A DNA stretch of 5,693 nucleotides, taken from the NCBI GenBank assembly GCA_900321665.1, contig ONWY01000098.1, positions 1-5,693 of the forward strand. Direction: 5' to 3'. Within the stretch, counting starts at the first letter, position 1; every line of letters starts with the position of its first letter. Shown here piece by piece: positions 4,327 through 5,693 of this stretch. The notes below the pieces were generated by a model. The model saw only the letters and a list, made by a program, of their open reading frames with translations, made no database searches and had not been told where the DNA came from. This stretch comes from an uncultured Eubacteriales bacterium. GTDB taxonomy: Bacteria; Bacillota; Clostridia; Oscillospirales; Acutalibacteraceae. Position numbers and translations under genes: made by a program.

Positions 4327-5613
4327 ATGATGAAAGCGGCATTTTACACCCTCGGTTGCAAAGTGAATCAATACGAAACAGAGCTGATGGCACAATCTCT
4401 CAAGGAAGCGGGCTATAAAATCGTGCCCCACGCGGAGGAAGCGGATATTTACATCATCAACTCCTGCACGGTCACCGCAATCAGCAACCAAAAGACCAGG
4501 CAAAGTGTGCGCGCTTTCAAGCGCAAGCACCCGGAGTGCATCACCATCCTTGCCGGCTGCATGAGCCAAGCCTACCCCGAGCAGGCGGAGCAGCTGAGCG
4601 AAGCGGATATTGTTATCGGCAACACCGAGCACAAGCAGTTGCCGGCGCTGATAGAGGCTTATTTGCGCGAAAAAGAGCGCATTTTGGATATCAGACCCCA
4701 CGAGGCAGGCGAAGCGTTTGAAAGCGGTATTATATCCGATTTTAGCGGCAAAACCCGCGCGGAGATGAAGATTGAGGACGGCTGCAACCGCTTTTGCGCC
4801 TACTGCGCTATTCCCTACGCAAGGGGTAGAGTGCGCTCGAAGCCGATGGAGGACATTCGCTCCGAAGCCGCTCGCTTGGCGGCGGCAGGCTACAAGGAAA
4901 TCGTGCTTGTCGGTATCAACCTCTCGGCATATGACGCGGGCGGTGCCGATATTGCCGATGCGGTGAACGCGGTGGCGCAGGAGGAAGGCATCCGCCGTGT
5001 CAGGCTCGGTTCGCTCGAGCCGGACCACATCAGCGATGATATCCTCGCGCGCTTGGCGGCTGAGGAAAAATTTTGCCCGCAGTTTCACATCTCGCTGCAA
5101 AGCGGCTGCGATACCACACTCAAAGCGATGAACCGCCACTATACCGCGGCGGAATATACCGTCTTGGCAGGGAAACTGCGCGAGCGCTTTGCCGATTGCA
5201 CGATAACTACCGATATCATGGTCGGCTTCCCCGGCGAGAGCGAGGAGGATTTTGCGCAATCCATGGCGTTTGCCCGACAAATCGGTTTTGAAAAAATGCA
5301 TGTGTTCCCCTACTCGGTCAGAGAGGGCACGCGCGCGGCAAGCATGCCGGGGCAAATCCCGAAAGCCGTGAAAGCGGCGCGCGCGAAGGAAATGGGTGCT
5401 CTTGCACAGGAAATGCGCGAGCAGTTTTTCCGCGCGCAAATCGGCAAGGAGTACGAGGTACTCTTTGAAACCAAAAAGGGCGCCTATAACACAGGGCATA
5501 CCAAAAACTACCTCCCGGTGAAAGTTGCTACGGAGGAAAACCTGCAAGACAGTATCCGCACCGTGCGCATTACCGCAGCGGGAAAAGAGGATTGCAGCGG
5601 CGAGCTGTTATAG
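4327..5613 (+). CDS. mtaB: tRNA (N6-threonylcarbamoyladenosine-C2)-methylthiotransferase MtaB
   Basis: A radical SAM enzyme that adds a methylthio group to t6A at position 37, next to the anticodon, of tRNAs reading ANN codons, giving ms2t6A. The 428 residues fit the MtaB (B. subtilis YqeV) type. The N-terminal UPF0004 domain has the three cysteines of the auxiliary iron-sulfur cluster at C11 (TLGCKVNQYET), C47 (NSCTVT) and C78 (AGCMSQ). The radical SAM domain has C153-x3-C157-x2-C160 (DGCNRFCAYC). A TRAM RNA-binding domain covers about 371-428. The TLGCKVNQYE opening favours MtaB over MiaB or RimO. The start has tandem ATGs (4327 and 4330); AAAGGAG at 4306-4312 is 14 nt from the first, rather far, and GGCAGG at 4315-4320 is a closer, weaker alternative. 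It has its own promoter, and no terminator is evident before the window ends. Confidence 0.95.
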   Translation: MMKAAFYTLGCKVNQYETELMAQSLKEAGYKIVPHAEEADIYIINSCTVTAISNQKTRQSVRAFKRKHPECITILAGCMSQAYPEQAEQLSEADIVIGNTEHKQLPALIEAYLREKERILDIRPHEAGEAFESGIISDFSGKTRAEMKIEDGCNRFCAYCAIPYARGRVRSKPMEDIRSEAARLAAAGYKEIVLVGINLSAYDAGGADIADAVNAVAQEEGIRRVRLGSLEPDHISDDILARLAAEEKFCPQFHISLQSGCDTTLKAMNRHYTAAEYTVLAGKLRERFADCTITTDIMVGFPGESEEDFAQSMAFARQIGFEKMHVFPYSVREGTRAASMPGQIPKAVKAARAKEMGALAQEMREQFFRAQIGKEYEVLFETKKGAYNTGHTKNYLPVKVATEENLQDSIRTVRITAAGKEDCSGELL

Positions 5614-5635
5614 CTCACTGCGTTCGCAAAGAAGA
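5613..5635 (+). repeat. GC-rich dispersed element, right copy
   Basis: Starting at the last base of the mtaB stop codon, this stretch matches the minus strand of 46-68 at 20 of 23 positions, with the 12-nt core TCGCAAAGAAGA identical. The orientation follows mtaB, just as the left copy follows rpmF. The pyrimidine/purine tract that adjoins the left copy is not present here; the sequence turns to GGGTAAATTG. It probably belongs to a family of dispersed intergenic repeats, whose extent cannot be judged from one window. Confidence 0.5.
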
Positions 5636-5693
5636 GGGTAAATTGAACATCATATTTACATTCGGCTAATCTGTCTACCCCTCTGTCGGCTTT

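Noticed and set aside
4201..5547. 448-codon open frame on the minus strand opposite mtaB
   Set aside because: It lies almost entirely antisense to mtaB, which has intact catalytic motifs, a promoter and a ribosome binding site. The antisense translation is rich in Arg, His and Ala, shows no recognisable domain, and would run through the divergent promoter region. Long shadow frames are common opposite GC-rich genes.
5633..5684. AGAGGGTA...TACCCCTCT as the mtaB terminator
   Set aside because: The pairing has a bulge and a loop of about 35 nt, and only three T residues are visible before the window ends. It cannot be supported.

Overview
The window looks like a piece of a low-to-mid GC Firmicutes chromosome, most likely an uncultured Clostridia/Oscillospiraceae-type bacterium. 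The grounds are AGGAGG-type ribosome binding sites, near-consensus sigma-A promoters, a yceD-rpmF pair whose YceD has a clostridial-style cysteine-rich tail, a DacF/PBP5-type carboxypeptidase, a MtaB-type methylthiotransferase, and an intergenic region made of small hairpin repeats. The taxonomic reading is inference; no rRNA gene is present to settle it.

Layout, left to right. Positions 1-244 are non-coding and repeat-rich: a 30-nt pyrimidine tract, a GC-rich element, an array of four small hairpins joined by a near-constant 11-nt linker, and duplicated heptamers. A terminator (245-281) closes rpmF (ribosomal protein L32), which follows yceD (DUF177) on the minus strand. The pair is driven by a perfect-consensus promoter placed so close to yceD that its mRNA should be almost leaderless. 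Upstream on the same strand lie a 139-residue P-loop protein of unknown function with its own terminator, then pgi (glucose-6-phosphate isomerase) with a good promoter, then a secreted D-Ala-D-Ala carboxypeptidase starting at TTG. From a 122-nt intergenic region with apparently overlapping divergent promoters, mtaB (tRNA ms2t6A methylthiotransferase) runs on the plus strand to 5613. The last 80 nt hold a copy of the GC-rich element also found near the left end.

The genes are housekeeping functions: translation (L32, YceD, MtaB), central carbon metabolism (Pgi) and cell wall remodelling (Dac). They do not form one pathway; at least three transcription units are visible. I see no phage, defence, transposase, CRISPR or secondary-metabolite genes, and no convincing new multi-gene system. 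The parts most worth a second look are the intergenic hairpin array, the element shared by both ends, the near-leaderless yceD transcript and the unassigned P-loop protein.
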